A stretch of 34,506 nucleotides of DNA from Treponema sp. (lineage in GTDB: Bacteria; Spirochaetota; Spirochaetia; Treponematales; Breznakiellaceae), in assembly GCA_031288495.1 (NCBI GenBank), contig JAITRH010000092.1, positions 1 to 34,506 on the forward strand. Direction: 5' to 3'. The notes beneath the pieces are model-generated. The model searched no databases. It was not told the origin of the DNA and worked only from the letters and a program-made list of their open reading frames with translations. A program made the translations under genes and the position numbers. Below, in pieces: positions 1 to 9,756 of this stretch. Numbering within the stretch: the stretch's first letter is position 1; every line of letters starts with the position of its first letter.

Positions 1-87
1 CAGGGGAAACCGGTTATTGATTTCCTGTACGACTGTGTCTATTCCGGCTTGAACAATCTTCCTTCACCATCGTTGTTGCAAAATTAA
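1..87 (+). CDS. C-terminal fragment of a CDS truncated by the left window edge (…QGKPVIDFLYDCVYSGLNNLPSPSLLQN*)
   Basis: Open frame from base 1 to TAA at 85-87; the composition looks protein-like, but it is too short to assign. Confidence 0.35.
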   Translation, partial: QGKPVIDFLYDCVYSGLNNLPSPSLLQN

Positions 88-356
88 ATTATACTCCTTC
101 TCATGATTACACCGGTGAACGGTTACTATTTATTTTTATACAAGATATGATTTGCGGCGGCATCCGATGATTCCGCAGAATCCTGGCCGGATTTATACGC
201 AAGATTTTGATTTGGGTGAATCCGAGGGTGATTTGACCCTCTAAACTGGTGATTCGGCCCCCTGAAGGTTCATGCGGGACAGGCATGAAAACACGGAGTC
301 GGAATATCCGCCCTAAAGGCAGCCGTTACCGCCGCATACTAAAGGTCCGGTTTACC

Positions 357-1583
357 TCAAGGAATGTCCGCCAGCAGGGCCCCGGTTTTGGGATCCCGTT
401 TTTCCGGCCCTCTTAAGGTACACATGACCAGTTTCCCGGATTTGTTGCGGTTTCTTGGTTCCTGCTCAAGCACCAGAACAAGTCCCCGGGCAGAACAGCC
501 GTACCGTCCATACCTGGTCTGGGCCGCCTCCCTCTTCTTGGAGCGGTAAGGCACGGGAAACCTATCTGAGAGAATCCGGACCGGGAGCGTTTTTTCTTCC
601 CCCTGAGGAAGTTCCGGTTCTTTTCCTACCGGACCGGTAAGCAGAAAACTTAAGGCTGCCCGCTCCTTAGGAAGTCCTGCAGCAGTGGAAAGGGTATGCA
701 AAGCTGAAGGCGCATCTTCTGTATCAAAGGTAAAATGGCACCACTTAGGGGTTCTTGCTTGATAAGGACAGTGTCCCTGATGAGGACAGGGCGTATATGG
801 CCTCTGTCCCCGGGTAAGCAGGGCGCTTCGTAGCGCCGTGATCCATGCCCCAGACCAGGGAACCCCTGGCTCAAGGACCAGGATGGAACCCGATGCACTA
901 ACCAGGGAGGAAAGGAGCCGGCTGGTTTTATCCGCAGCCTGCTGCAAAGCCCTGGTATCCGCGTGGGGTATTCCCTCAAAGCGTTCATTGAACACATGAA
1001 GCGCCGAGACCAAACGGGCTTGAGGGCCGTATATCGGCGCTCCCAGAGATGCATGGATGGGTTTGATGATCCAGGGAGTAGCTCCTACCAAGGCGTGAAA
1101 GAGCCGCTCTCCTGCATCAAGGACCGGTGTGCTCCTATCGAGGCAGTGGAATTCAAGGGGAAGCTGCCGTAAATCAGGCCGGCCAATCCAAAGGGCCAAG
1201 GCCAGGGTCAGCGGCCCGGAGCCTAGGTCAATAATAACATCCCCCGCAGCGAAATGGAGGGGTAAGCCCGGGAGGAGCCGGCACAGGCGATAGCTGTTCC
1301 ACGGAAGAAAATACCGTAGATAAGCTGAAAGTAAACCCTTGGTACTTAAATAGGAATTATGGCGTTCACCCCGGCTTCTGGTGAGCAGCCGGGAAAGCTC
1401 CGCGACATCCCGGGGCAGGGTAACCCGGAAACGCCGAGGCAGGGGAAACACCTGGTCGATCAAACGGAGGAGTTCCTCGAGGGTACGACGGACTTCAGGA
1501 GTTAAAGGTGGAAAAAGGTCCATCAGGGCTTTTGAGTGTTTTGGGGGTACCGGTTTTAGGGTTTCTCCCTTTAACCAACCCAT
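357..1583 (-). CDS. Rsm22-family (ribosomal small subunit Rsm22-like) methyltransferase
   Basis: SAM-binding motif VIIDLGSGPLTLALAL; C-terminal CPHQGHCP…WCHF cysteine pattern typical of the Rsm22 family. The true start may be M21 (about 1523), because the upstream ORF ends at 1495. Confidence 0.75.
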   Translation of the reverse strand: MGWLKGETLKPVPPKHSKALMDLFPPLTPEVRRTLEELLRLIDQVFPLPRRFRVTLPRDVAELSRLLTRSRGERHNSYLSTKGLLSAYLRYFLPWNSYRLCRLLPGLPLHFAAGDVIIDLGSGPLTLALALWIGRPDLRQLPLEFHCLDRSTPVLDAGERLFHALVGATPWIIKPIHASLGAPIYGPQARLVSALHVFNERFEGIPHADTRALQQAADKTSRLLSSLVSASGSILVLEPGVPWSGAWITALRSALLTRGQRPYTPCPHQGHCPYQARTPKWCHFTFDTEDAPSALHTLSTAAGLPKERAALSFLLTGPVGKEPELPQGEEKTLPVRILSDRFPVPYRSKKREAAQTRYGRYGCSARGLVLVLEQEPRNRNKSGKLVMCTLRGPEKRDPKTGALLADIP

Positions 1584-1872
1584 AGAGGGCTATTAAACCG
1601 GAACGAAGCGCCCCTATCTGAGCCCGAAGGTCCTGCTGCTCCCCGGATACTTCCCTAAAGAGCTGGTTCCGGGCCCCTTCCAGGGTAAAATGCCGGTCAT
1701 AAAGGAGGTATTTGAGCCTAAACAGGATGTGCAGATCCTGATTTGCATAGAGCCGTCTTCCCTGTCGATCCTTATGGGGCTGTAACAGGGGAACCTCTTT
1801 CTCCCAGTACCGTATGACGTAGTTCTTCAGCCCTAAAAGCCGTTCCAAGTCGCTCAAGGTATAGAAGATCAT
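1495..1872 (-). CDS. MerR-family transcriptional regulator
   Basis: N-terminal MerR helix-turn-helix (YTLSDLERLLGLKNYVIRYWEKEVPLLQPHKDRQGRRLYANQDL). Confidence 0.8.
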   Translation of the reverse strand: MIFYTLSDLERLLGLKNYVIRYWEKEVPLLQPHKDRQGRRLYANQDLHILFRLKYLLYDRHFTLEGARNQLFREVSGEQQDLRAQIGALRSGLIALYGLVKGRNPKTGTPKTLKSPDGPFSTFNS

Positions 1873-1875
1873 GGT

Positions 1876-3270
1876 TTATTCCTTTCCATTCCGGGCTGCT
1901 TTCCCGGAATGCCGCAGCTCAATGGCGATGGGTATCTGGGGAAAACCCAGATCCTGACGGATCTTGTTACGGAGATAGGACACATAGGAAGGGCTGACCG
2001 CCGGGGGACGGGACACAAAAAAGACGAATTTGACCGGCTTATCCGAAACTTGCAAGGCGTACTTTATCTTGAATCGGCTCTGGGGGCCTATGGGAGGAGG
2101 ATACTCCTCAAGCCACCCTTCAAGGGCCCGGTTAAGGAGGCCGGTATCAATATGTCGTATGAGCTGACCATACAGTCTCAGGGCAGTATCCAACAGCTTG
2201 TCTATCCCGGTTCCATCCTTGGCGCTCACCGGAATAATCGGCGCATATTCCATCTTGGCGAATAGAAACCGGATCCGATCCTGGATCGCCTGTACCTGGT
2301 TCTTCACCTGGGGCATGGTATCCCATTTGTTGAGGACCATGATGATACCCCGGCCCTGATCATGGGCCAAGGCAGCGATCTTTTTGTCCTGATCCGAGAA
2401 CCCTTCCGTTGCATCGATCACCAGAAAGACCAGATCCGCCTGGGCAATGGCTTTGATGGCCCGGTTCACCGAATAATATTCGATATTTTCTGTAACCTTG
2501 GTTCTCCGCCGGATCCCCGCAGTGTCTAGGATTTTAAAGGTTCGGTTTTTATACTGGAATACCCCCTCCACCACATCCCTCGTGGTCCCTGGCATAGCAC
2601 TGACAATCGAAGCCTGGGATGCGGTGAACCGGTTGGAAAGGGTGGACTTCCCGGTATTGGGCTTCCCCAGTAGGGCAATGCCTATGGTTTCTTCCAGGTG
2701 TTTCGCCCCCTCTTCGTGCTCCTGGACCTGGGAAAAATCAAGCCCCTCAAGGATCCCTTTTTCCAGATCCGTTACATGATCCCCGTGTTCTGCAGAGATC
2801 ATAAAGAGCCGATCAAAGCCATAGGAGAGGCAGTTCCAGGCATCGTCCGCTCGGCGGCCCCCTTCGGTCTTATTCACCGCTACCAGCAGCCGGTCCTGGA
2901 AAGGCCGAAGGAATGCAATAAATTCCTCATCCTCATGGGTGATTTTTCCGGCTTCTAATATCAGGATGATCCGATCCGCTTGTTTCAGGGTCTCCAGGGT
3001 TCGCGCCTGCACGAGGGCATCCAGGATTCTTAGGGACTCATCCGCTGTTTTTTCCAGCTTAAACCCGCCGGTATCAATGAGCCTTAGGGGTTTTCCCTGG
3101 ATAAACGTATCCATCCCCACGGGGTCCCGAGTAACTCCTGGCGTCGGATCCGTGATGGCCCGGCGGGTATGAACCAGGCGGTTGAAAAGGGTGGACTTCC
3201 CCACATTGGGCCGCCCCACCAACACGACTACCGGAAGATTCCGGTAGGACTTATCGGGATCGAATTTCAT
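1876..3270 (-). CDS. der: Ribosome biogenesis GTPase Der (EngA), two G domains
   Basis: Two P-loops (GRPNVGKS, GKPNTGKS), DTGG/DTAG and NKWD motifs, C-terminal KH-like domain. Confidence 0.95.
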   Translation of the reverse strand: MKFDPDKSYRNLPVVVLVGRPNVGKSTLFNRLVHTRRAITDPTPGVTRDPVGMDTFIQGKPLRLIDTGGFKLEKTADESLRILDALVQARTLETLKQADRIILILEAGKITHEDEEFIAFLRPFQDRLLVAVNKTEGGRRADDAWNCLSYGFDRLFMISAEHGDHVTDLEKGILEGLDFSQVQEHEEGAKHLEETIGIALLGKPNTGKSTLSNRFTASQASIVSAMPGTTRDVVEGVFQYKNRTFKILDTAGIRRRTKVTENIEYYSVNRAIKAIAQADLVFLVIDATEGFSDQDKKIAALAHDQGRGIIMVLNKWDTMPQVKNQVQAIQDRIRFLFAKMEYAPIIPVSAKDGTGIDKLLDTALRLYGQLIRHIDTGLLNRALEGWLEEYPPPIGPQSRFKIKYALQVSDKPVKFVFFVSRPPAVSPSYVSYLRNKIRQDLGFPQIPIAIELRHSGKAARNGKE

Positions 3271-5008
3271 AGTCGCTGGGAAAATGTTCGGCCATCCAGG
3301 CTTCCACCAGGAGGGTAACGTGGTGATAAGAGGTACACTGCAGGGCCTTTTCCGCTAAGATCCGGCAGCTTTCCAGGGTTACCCCCCGGATGATTCGTTT
3401 AACCTGGGGGATAGACTGAGCAGTCATACTAAACTCATCCAGCCCCAAACCTAAAAGCAGGGCTGTCGCGGAGGGATCTCCGGCCAATTCACCGCACATG
3501 GCTGCGGTAATTCCCTTTTCATGAGCACTCTGGATGATCTTTCTGAGGTACCGGAGCACCGCCGGATGAGAAGGCTGGGCCAGATAATTGACCCGCTCGT
3601 TTCCCCGATCCACCGCAAGGCAATACTGGATGAGATCGTTGGTACCGATGGAAAAGAAATCCGACCGTTCCGCAAGAATATCCGCGGTCATGGCTGCGGC
3701 AGGTACTTCAATCATGATCCCCACTTCCATAGCGTCGCTATAGGCTTGATTTTTCCTGCGGCACTCAGCTTTGGCCTCCTCGAGGATACTCAGGGCCTGC
3801 TCTAATTCCTCGATTCCGGAAATCATAGGAAACATGATCCGTAAGTTTCCGTTGATACTCGCCCGCAATAAGGCCCGCAGCTGGGTCTTAAAAAGCTCGG
3901 GCCGGGAAAGGGAAAACCTGATGGCCCGCCAGCCCAGGAGAGGATTCTTTTCATCGGTGGCCTGGAAATTGGGAAGCAGCTTGTCCCCACCGTTGTCCAG
4001 GGTTCTGATGGTTACCGGCTTGTCTTCCATGGCTTTGAGGACATGACTATAGGCCCGGTACTGCTCATCTTCGGCGGTAGCCTGTTTTGGGGTGAGAAAG
4101 AGGAATTCTGAACGGTACAGCCCGATACCCTCTGCACCGTAACGGGAAATCTGATCCGCTTCTTCGGGAATTTCAATATTAGCCTTGAGGCAGACCCGAT
4201 GCCCGTCTTTTGTCTCCGCAGGTACTTCCCGCAGTTCCAGAAATTCATCAAAACGCTTACGGTATTGATCGATAGCCCTCTGGTACTGCCACAAAACCTG
4301 GGTATCTGGATTAATGATCACCTCTCCGGAAGTACCGTTTACCACCAGTTTATCACCTTTATCAATTTCTTTGGTGATGGTGGAAAGTCCCAACACGGCG
4401 GGAATATCAAAGGCCCGGGCAAGAATGGCCGTATGAGAAGTCCTTCCCCCGGCATCCATAACAATGGCCTTGACCCGTTTCTTGTTCATGGCTAACACAT
4501 CTGAAGGCAACAAATCATGGCTCACCAGGATCACATCAGAGCTCAGATCCGCTAGGGAAAACTTCTTAACGGACAAGAGCTGGTGCATTACCCGGCGAGA
4601 TACATCGGAAATATCCGCAGCCCGTTCGCGGAACTGGGAATCGGGAGAAGCCATTAAACGCTGGGATAATTCATGGGAAATATCCCAAAACACCCATTCG
4701 ATATTTTGCAGGCTGTCCTTGAGGTGATCCTTAATCTGGTCCTGAAAGTCTATATCTTCCAACATCATCAGATGAGACTGAAAGATAGCGGCTTGTTCTG
4801 TGCTCACTTCCCGTAAGGCCCGTTCATGCAGGCTTTTGACTTCTTCCGCCGCTTCATGATTAGCCGTAAGAAACCGCTTCCATTCGGATTCGACCTGGTT
4901 CTTGCGGATGCTATATCGGGGAATCTCGGGAAAATCATCCTCCAAATATAAGAAAGCCTTTTCGATAGCTATACCCGGAGACGCAGGAATACCCGTGAGT
5001 TTTTTCAT
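3251..5008 (-). CDS. ptsI: Phosphoenolpyruvate-protein phosphotransferase (PTS enzyme I)
   Basis: Active-site GGRTSHTAILAR, GIGLYRSEFLFL, IGTNDLIQYCLAVDR and CGELAGD motifs. Confidence 0.95.
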   Translation of the reverse strand: MKKLTGIPASPGIAIEKAFLYLEDDFPEIPRYSIRKNQVESEWKRFLTANHEAAEEVKSLHERALREVSTEQAAIFQSHLMMLEDIDFQDQIKDHLKDSLQNIEWVFWDISHELSQRLMASPDSQFRERAADISDVSRRVMHQLLSVKKFSLADLSSDVILVSHDLLPSDVLAMNKKRVKAIVMDAGGRTSHTAILARAFDIPAVLGLSTITKEIDKGDKLVVNGTSGEVIINPDTQVLWQYQRAIDQYRKRFDEFLELREVPAETKDGHRVCLKANIEIPEEADQISRYGAEGIGLYRSEFLFLTPKQATAEDEQYRAYSHVLKAMEDKPVTIRTLDNGGDKLLPNFQATDEKNPLLGWRAIRFSLSRPELFKTQLRALLRASINGNLRIMFPMISGIEELEQALSILEEAKAECRRKNQAYSDAMEVGIMIEVPAAAMTADILAERSDFFSIGTNDLIQYCLAVDRGNERVNYLAQPSHPAVLRYLRKIIQSAHEKGITAAMCGELAGDPSATALLLGLGLDEFSMTAQSIPQVKRIIRGVTLESCRILAEKALQCTSYHHVTLLVEAWMAEHFPSDYEIRSR

Positions 5009-5223
5009 TGACTGAAAGATACCCTAAAAAAGGGGTCTATGGCAAGTAGGGATCAGGGCTAATGCAGGTATTCACGATAAACCCTTAAAAACTTCCAGGA
5101 ATAGCGGTCATTTTCCTCGGCTGAATCACACAAACGGTTTATAAAACCCCATCCCTTTTCAAAGTAAAAGCGGCTTGAATAGAAAAGATAGGGCTCATCT
5201 TTTTTAAATCCGAACTTATCCCA

Positions 5224-5297
5224 TGGGCGATACAAGAGTCGAACTTGTGACCCCCAGCGTGTCATACTGGTGCTCTAACCAACTGAGCTAACCGCCC
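5224..5297 (-). tRNA. tRNA-Val, anticodon GAC
   Basis: Minus-strand cloverleaf GGGCGGT-TA-GCTC-AGTTGGTTA-GAGC-A-CCAGT-ATGACAC-GCTGG-GGGTC-ACAAG-TTCGACT-CTTGT-ATCGCCC-A. All stems pair, the anticodon is GAC, and CCA is not encoded. Confidence 0.93.
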
Positions 5298-5402
5298 TTA
5301 ATTCCCCGACATCCTCCTCTCTTCTAAAACTTCCTGTCAGGGATTATTCCCTCACCTTATCACCTTTGCAAACAAGGTTCAAGTATCTGGAAAAAAACAG
5401 TC

Positions 5403-5876
5403 TTATACCCGCTCACGGATAACCACATTGACCTCAATTTTACCACAAGGCCCCAATTCCATAGGAACAATCAGGGCCTCCACTTTGAGATTATTCGATA
5501 CCTCCATGTTGTCACCGGTAAAAAGTGCGGGGGGGGTCAAGTCAAACTTAAAACCCAAATCATGGAGTTTGGTAACCGCTTGACCGGTTATCATATTGGC
5601 CAATTCCTGAATCGTTGCCTTGGCCATTTCATCCATGGTGGTGAACTTTTCACCGCCGTTCATGGCTCCGGCTACTGCCAAAGCCGTCTCTCTCGTCATA
5701 TCGAAAATAACTCGCCCTTCCACATCCCCTGCAAGACCCACCAAAGCCGCCACACCCTGGATCGCCATGGTTGCTGACTTCAGGTAGAGAGAACCACGAA
5801 TAACCTCGGTGCCAAGAACTTCTTTGAGAATATTATAGGTCGATTCAACAAAGGGGTTAATATATTCAACACGCAT
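5403..5876 (-). CDS. cheX: Chemotaxis phosphatase CheX
   Basis: CheX-like sequence (YINPFVESTYNIL…, E..N(M)ITG motif), directly downstream of cheA and cheW. Confidence 0.88.
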   Translation of the reverse strand: MRVEYINPFVESTYNILKEVLGTEVIRGSLYLKSATMAIQGVAALVGLAGDVEGRVIFDMTRETALAVAGAMNGGEKFTTMDEMAKATIQELANMITGQAVTKLHDLGFKFDLTPPALFTGDNMEVSNNLKVEALIVPMELGPCGKIEVNVVIRERV

Positions 5877-5897
5877 ATTACATACTCCTTATCTGAA

Positions 5898-7241
5898 TTA
5901 ACTTTTACTATACAAAAATGCGGAGACAGGCTCTTTCCCTATAGATGCCCAATTATCTCCGGACAATACCTCATTTTTCCCCAAAATAATGACTCCCTTA
6001 TCTTTGAGTTTTTCAGAACAATCCGCGATCAGCCCCTCTTGACTGTCCACAGGAAAGAAAGAAATAAGATCCCTCGCCAGGATAATATTTAAATCCGGCA
6101 AGACATTATTATTCAAAACATCGTGGTATTCAAACACAATTGAATCCTTGATAACTTGATTAAACACATACCCATTACGCCCCTTAATCATGAAACTGCG
6201 GCAATATTCCGGCATCTTGTTCAGATCAAAGGTCATGTTAGGCGCGTCTGCTATGGCCATAATATCATTATCATTGGCCCAAATCTTTATGTGTCCATCA
6301 GGATACCGTAATCTAAGTATACAAGCAAATGAAAAAGTTTCATACCCCTTTCCACAGCCTAGTTCCCATACCTGGATGTTATTTGAATTCATATCCGGCA
6401 GTATATCCCTCACCTGCGCGGCATAGGCATCGCTCCAGAGTTCATTGGTATGGGGAGAATAAAAATCAACCAGGTATTCTTCGGCCTCAGCGGCGTTCTT
6501 GAACTGCAAGTCCGCATCGGTACGGGTACTGCTCCATTCAAGAAATTGTTTGCGAAACCATTCCTCGTTAATGGGGCTGACCGAGAAGTGCTTCAATGCG
6601 GCAAGACTTTCTTGTATAAAACCAAGGGTCGTATCTGAGATAGCCGCCAGCCTGTCCTGGGGTTGCTCTGGAATAGGAACCGGAGGTACGTAGTAAGTAT
6701 CCCCCGGACCCTCCTGAATAGCGGTTCGTGGTTTCTGCTTCTCCTCTTCTTTCTGACTAAACATCCGCAATACATCAAGAATGACATAGAGATAGCCATC
6801 CTTTTCCACTACCCCGGTGATGAATTTGATGTTGATTTCTCCAAACATGGGGTGAGGAGGCTGAATGGTTTCGGAATTGATACCTACCACCTTGTCTATC
6901 TTATCAACAATGGCGCCATATACCCGCTCATCCAGATGCAGGATGAGCATATTTTCCTGACCATCCGGCCGGCGCTCGCTCTTCATGTGAAAGAAGGATC
7001 TGAGGTCAATAATGGGGATAATATCCCCTCGCAGGTTGTATACCCCCTTCACAAAGGAGACCGCATTAGGCACATAGGTAAATTTATCTGCCTTGGCAAT
7101 CTCCTTGACATTCATAATATCCACTCCATAATCTTTACCCGCGAGGGAAAAAGTTACCATCTTAAAATCAACCGTATTGGCCCGTTCTTTCTGTTGCTGC
7201 AACTCGGTGTTTACCGTTGCTAAGTCTTTAATCACCGCCAT
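5898..7241 (-). CDS. cheW: CheW fused to a C-terminal CheR-like methyltransferase domain
   Basis: N-terminal CheW fold (VDFKMVTFSLAGKDYGVDIMNVKEI…VYNLRGDIIPIIDLR); C-terminal CheR-like motifs VWELGCGKGYETFSFA and NIILARDLISFFPVDSQ. Confidence 0.88.
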   Translation of the reverse strand: MAVIKDLATVNTELQQQKERANTVDFKMVTFSLAGKDYGVDIMNVKEIAKADKFTYVPNAVSFVKGVYNLRGDIIPIIDLRSFFHMKSERRPDGQENMLILHLDERVYGAIVDKIDKVVGINSETIQPPHPMFGEINIKFITGVVEKDGYLYVILDVLRMFSQKEEEKQKPRTAIQEGPGDTYYVPPVPIPEQPQDRLAAISDTTLGFIQESLAALKHFSVSPINEEWFRKQFLEWSSTRTDADLQFKNAAEAEEYLVDFYSPHTNELWSDAYAAQVRDILPDMNSNNIQVWELGCGKGYETFSFACILRLRYPDGHIKIWANDNDIMAIADAPNMTFDLNKMPEYCRSFMIKGRNGYVFNQVIKDSIVFEYHDVLNNNVLPDLNIILARDLISFFPVDSQEGLIADCSEKLKDKGVIILGKNEVLSGDNWASIGKEPVSAFLYSKS

Positions 7242-7252
7242 AGTTTTCCTCG

Positions 7253-9628
7253 CTACCGTATTGATGCTTCACGGATTTGGCGTTGCTCCAATTCCTTGCG
7301 AAGACCAAGCTCTAAAAGCTGACTCACGTCAATGATAAGAGAAACCGAGCCGTCTCCCAGGATCGATGCGCCTGCAATCCCTGGAGAATTGGTGTACTGA
7401 TCCCGCAGCGGCTTAATCACCACATCCTCCTCACCAATGAGGCTGTCTACCATGAAGCCCATCTTCTTTTCAGCGCTCCCTACGATAACAATGAAGTTAT
7501 ACTCCTGCTGTTTCTCGGTCTTTATCCCGAAAAGCCGGTTAAGGCGGAGCAGGGAAACCACATCGTTACGGATGTTGAACACTTCATAGTTATCAATCTT
7601 CCGGATTTCTTCCGCCTTGATTCGCAGGCTTTCGATAACCGACGTAATGGGGATGGAGTAGATTTCAGAACCAACCCGGACCAGAAGGCCCTGAATAATC
7701 GCCAAGGTAAGGGGCAATTTAATGATGAATTTGGTCCCCTTTCCCCGTTCGGAAGTAACCGTAACCGTGCCGTTGAGCTTTTCAATCTGCCGGCGGACCA
7801 CATCAAGCCCAACCCCCCGGCCCGAAATGGCGGTAATGCTCTTAGCCGTAGAGAATCCCGGCTCGAAGATCAGGTTAAATGCCTCAATATCGGTCAACAC
7901 CTTATTCGGATGGATGATACCCCGTTCAATGGCTTTGGCCTTGACGGCATCTACATCAATACCCTTACCATCATCAGCGATCTCAATGATGATCATGTTA
8001 CCTTCATTGGTCGCCTTGAGGAGCACCATTCCCTCTTCAGGTTTTCCCGCGGCTTTGCGCTCTTCCTGGGATTCAATGCCGTGATCTACGGAATTACGGA
8101 CCGAGTGCATGATGGGATCCAAGAGGTCCTCGATAACCGATTTATCCAGTTCCGTTTCTTCCCCTTCGACCACCAAATTGATCTTCTTGTTAAGGCTCTT
8201 GGACAGGTCCCGGACCAGACGGGGGAAGCGTCCGAAGATCTGGCTAATCGGTACCATCCGGATCCGCATGACCCCTTCCTGGAGCTCACCGGTGATACGT
8301 CCCAGATTCTGAGAGGTGGAACGGAATTTGCCGACATTACTCTTCACCGCGGCTTCAAACCCATCAAAAAGGGAGAAAATATCCCCGTATTGCTCTCCAA
8401 TCTCTTTCCGTATGTCCTTGATGGAACGGCCTTCCTGAATACTTTCAAGATAACTGGGCAGGCTGTCAAAGAGGCTTTTAATTTTATCTCGGTAGGTGGC
8501 TTCTAAGGTATGGAGATCATTAACCAGGTCACTGAACTGATTGCTTATTTGATTAAAGGTGGCCTTGGTGATAACGGTTTCTGAAACCAGATTAAGCAGG
8601 TCGTCAATCCGCTTGGAGTCAACCCGCAGTATGGAACCCGCCTCTTTTCCGGCCTTTCTGGCATCTGCCGATTCTCTGGCGCTCCCCGCCCTGGTATGCT
8701 CCTCTACTTCTGCCACCACCGCTTTGGGAGCCACGGTCGCGGGAACAACCTTGGGAACCGCTGCCACGGGGGCCGGCTGAACCGGTTTCGGCAGGGTCTC
8801 CGCAACCAAAACTACCGGCGACACTCCTATGATCTCGTTTATATTGACAATCTCCGCCCCGAGGCTCACATCAGGAATTATCACATGCCGCTTTAACTCA
8901 TCAACGCTCTTACGGCTGGCTATATAATAATCTACTACCGGGAAGAAATTATCTTCATAGAGCTGCTCAAAATCCGGAGAGGTTTTCAGTATCGTACCGT
9001 CCTCTTTGAGCGAGGCGTATATTTGGATACCTCCCACGGTATTCATCAGCCCGTTTTCATCAAAATGCACGGAAACTCGATAAATCGGTACGCCCGTTTC
9101 CCCGGATTCCTTGAGCTCCAGTAAATCGTACTCTGAAAGACCTCCCACAGCCTTGATCGCTACCGCTGTTTGCACAGGAGGCGGGGGTGGAGGAGTAGGC
9201 GTGGTCTTGGAAGTTTTTTTACGGCCCGACTCTTCAGGCAGCAAAACCGAAAGACGCCCTTCTATCGCGGAGGTATCCTCGGTATATACGGAGCCATCCA
9301 TACGCTGGGTAATCATTGCCTTGATGATATCAATGGCCGCTAGAAGGGTATCAACCACATCCTCATTTATGGTGACTGCATCGGACCGAATAGCATCCAA
9401 TACATCCTCAACCAGATGCGTAAAATGGGACAATTCCATCATTTCTACGGTAGCCGCTCCCCCTTTTAGGGTATGAGCTGCCCGGAAAATCTCGTCCACC
9501 GCATCGCGGTTTCCACCCTCATTTTCAAGAACCAAGATATTTTGTTCCAGGCTGTCAACTTGCATTTGGGCTTCGCTGAAAAAGTCTTTAAGCAATTCTT
9601 CGTTATTAGGATCCAGATAGTCACTCAT
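7253..9628 (-). CDS. cheA: Chemotaxis histidine kinase CheA
   Basis: P1 AAHTLKGGAATVEM, H-box/N-box HSVRNSVDHGIE, G-boxes DDGKGIDVD and GRGVGLDVV, C-terminal CheW-like domain. Confidence 0.96.
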   Translation of the reverse strand: MSDYLDPNNEELLKDFFSEAQMQVDSLEQNILVLENEGGNRDAVDEIFRAAHTLKGGAATVEMMELSHFTHLVEDVLDAIRSDAVTINEDVVDTLLAAIDIIKAMITQRMDGSVYTEDTSAIEGRLSVLLPEESGRKKTSKTTPTPPPPPPVQTAVAIKAVGGLSEYDLLELKESGETGVPIYRVSVHFDENGLMNTVGGIQIYASLKEDGTILKTSPDFEQLYEDNFFPVVDYYIASRKSVDELKRHVIIPDVSLGAEIVNINEIIGVSPVVLVAETLPKPVQPAPVAAVPKVVPATVAPKAVVAEVEEHTRAGSARESADARKAGKEAGSILRVDSKRIDDLLNLVSETVITKATFNQISNQFSDLVNDLHTLEATYRDKIKSLFDSLPSYLESIQEGRSIKDIRKEIGEQYGDIFSLFDGFEAAVKSNVGKFRSTSQNLGRITGELQEGVMRIRMVPISQIFGRFPRLVRDLSKSLNKKINLVVEGEETELDKSVIEDLLDPIMHSVRNSVDHGIESQEERKAAGKPEEGMVLLKATNEGNMIIIEIADDGKGIDVDAVKAKAIERGIIHPNKVLTDIEAFNLIFEPGFSTAKSITAISGRGVGLDVVRRQIEKLNGTVTVTSERGKGTKFIIKLPLTLAIIQGLLVRVGSEIYSIPITSVIESLRIKAEEIRKIDNYEVFNIRNDVVSLLRLNRLFGIKTEKQQEYNFIVIVGSAEKKMGFMVDSLIGEEDVVIKPLRDQYTNSPGIAGASILGDGSVSLIIDVSQLLELGLRKELEQRQIREASIR

Positions 9629-9756
9629 ATAGGATTAATTTTATACACAATTCACGTTACGTCAAGATAGTTTAGCCCATTTTACGACGAGAACCGGGTG
9701 TTTTTTATAGTTTATCTATATCGCTCCCGCCATGGGGATCCCGGGGTAAGGGCTGC

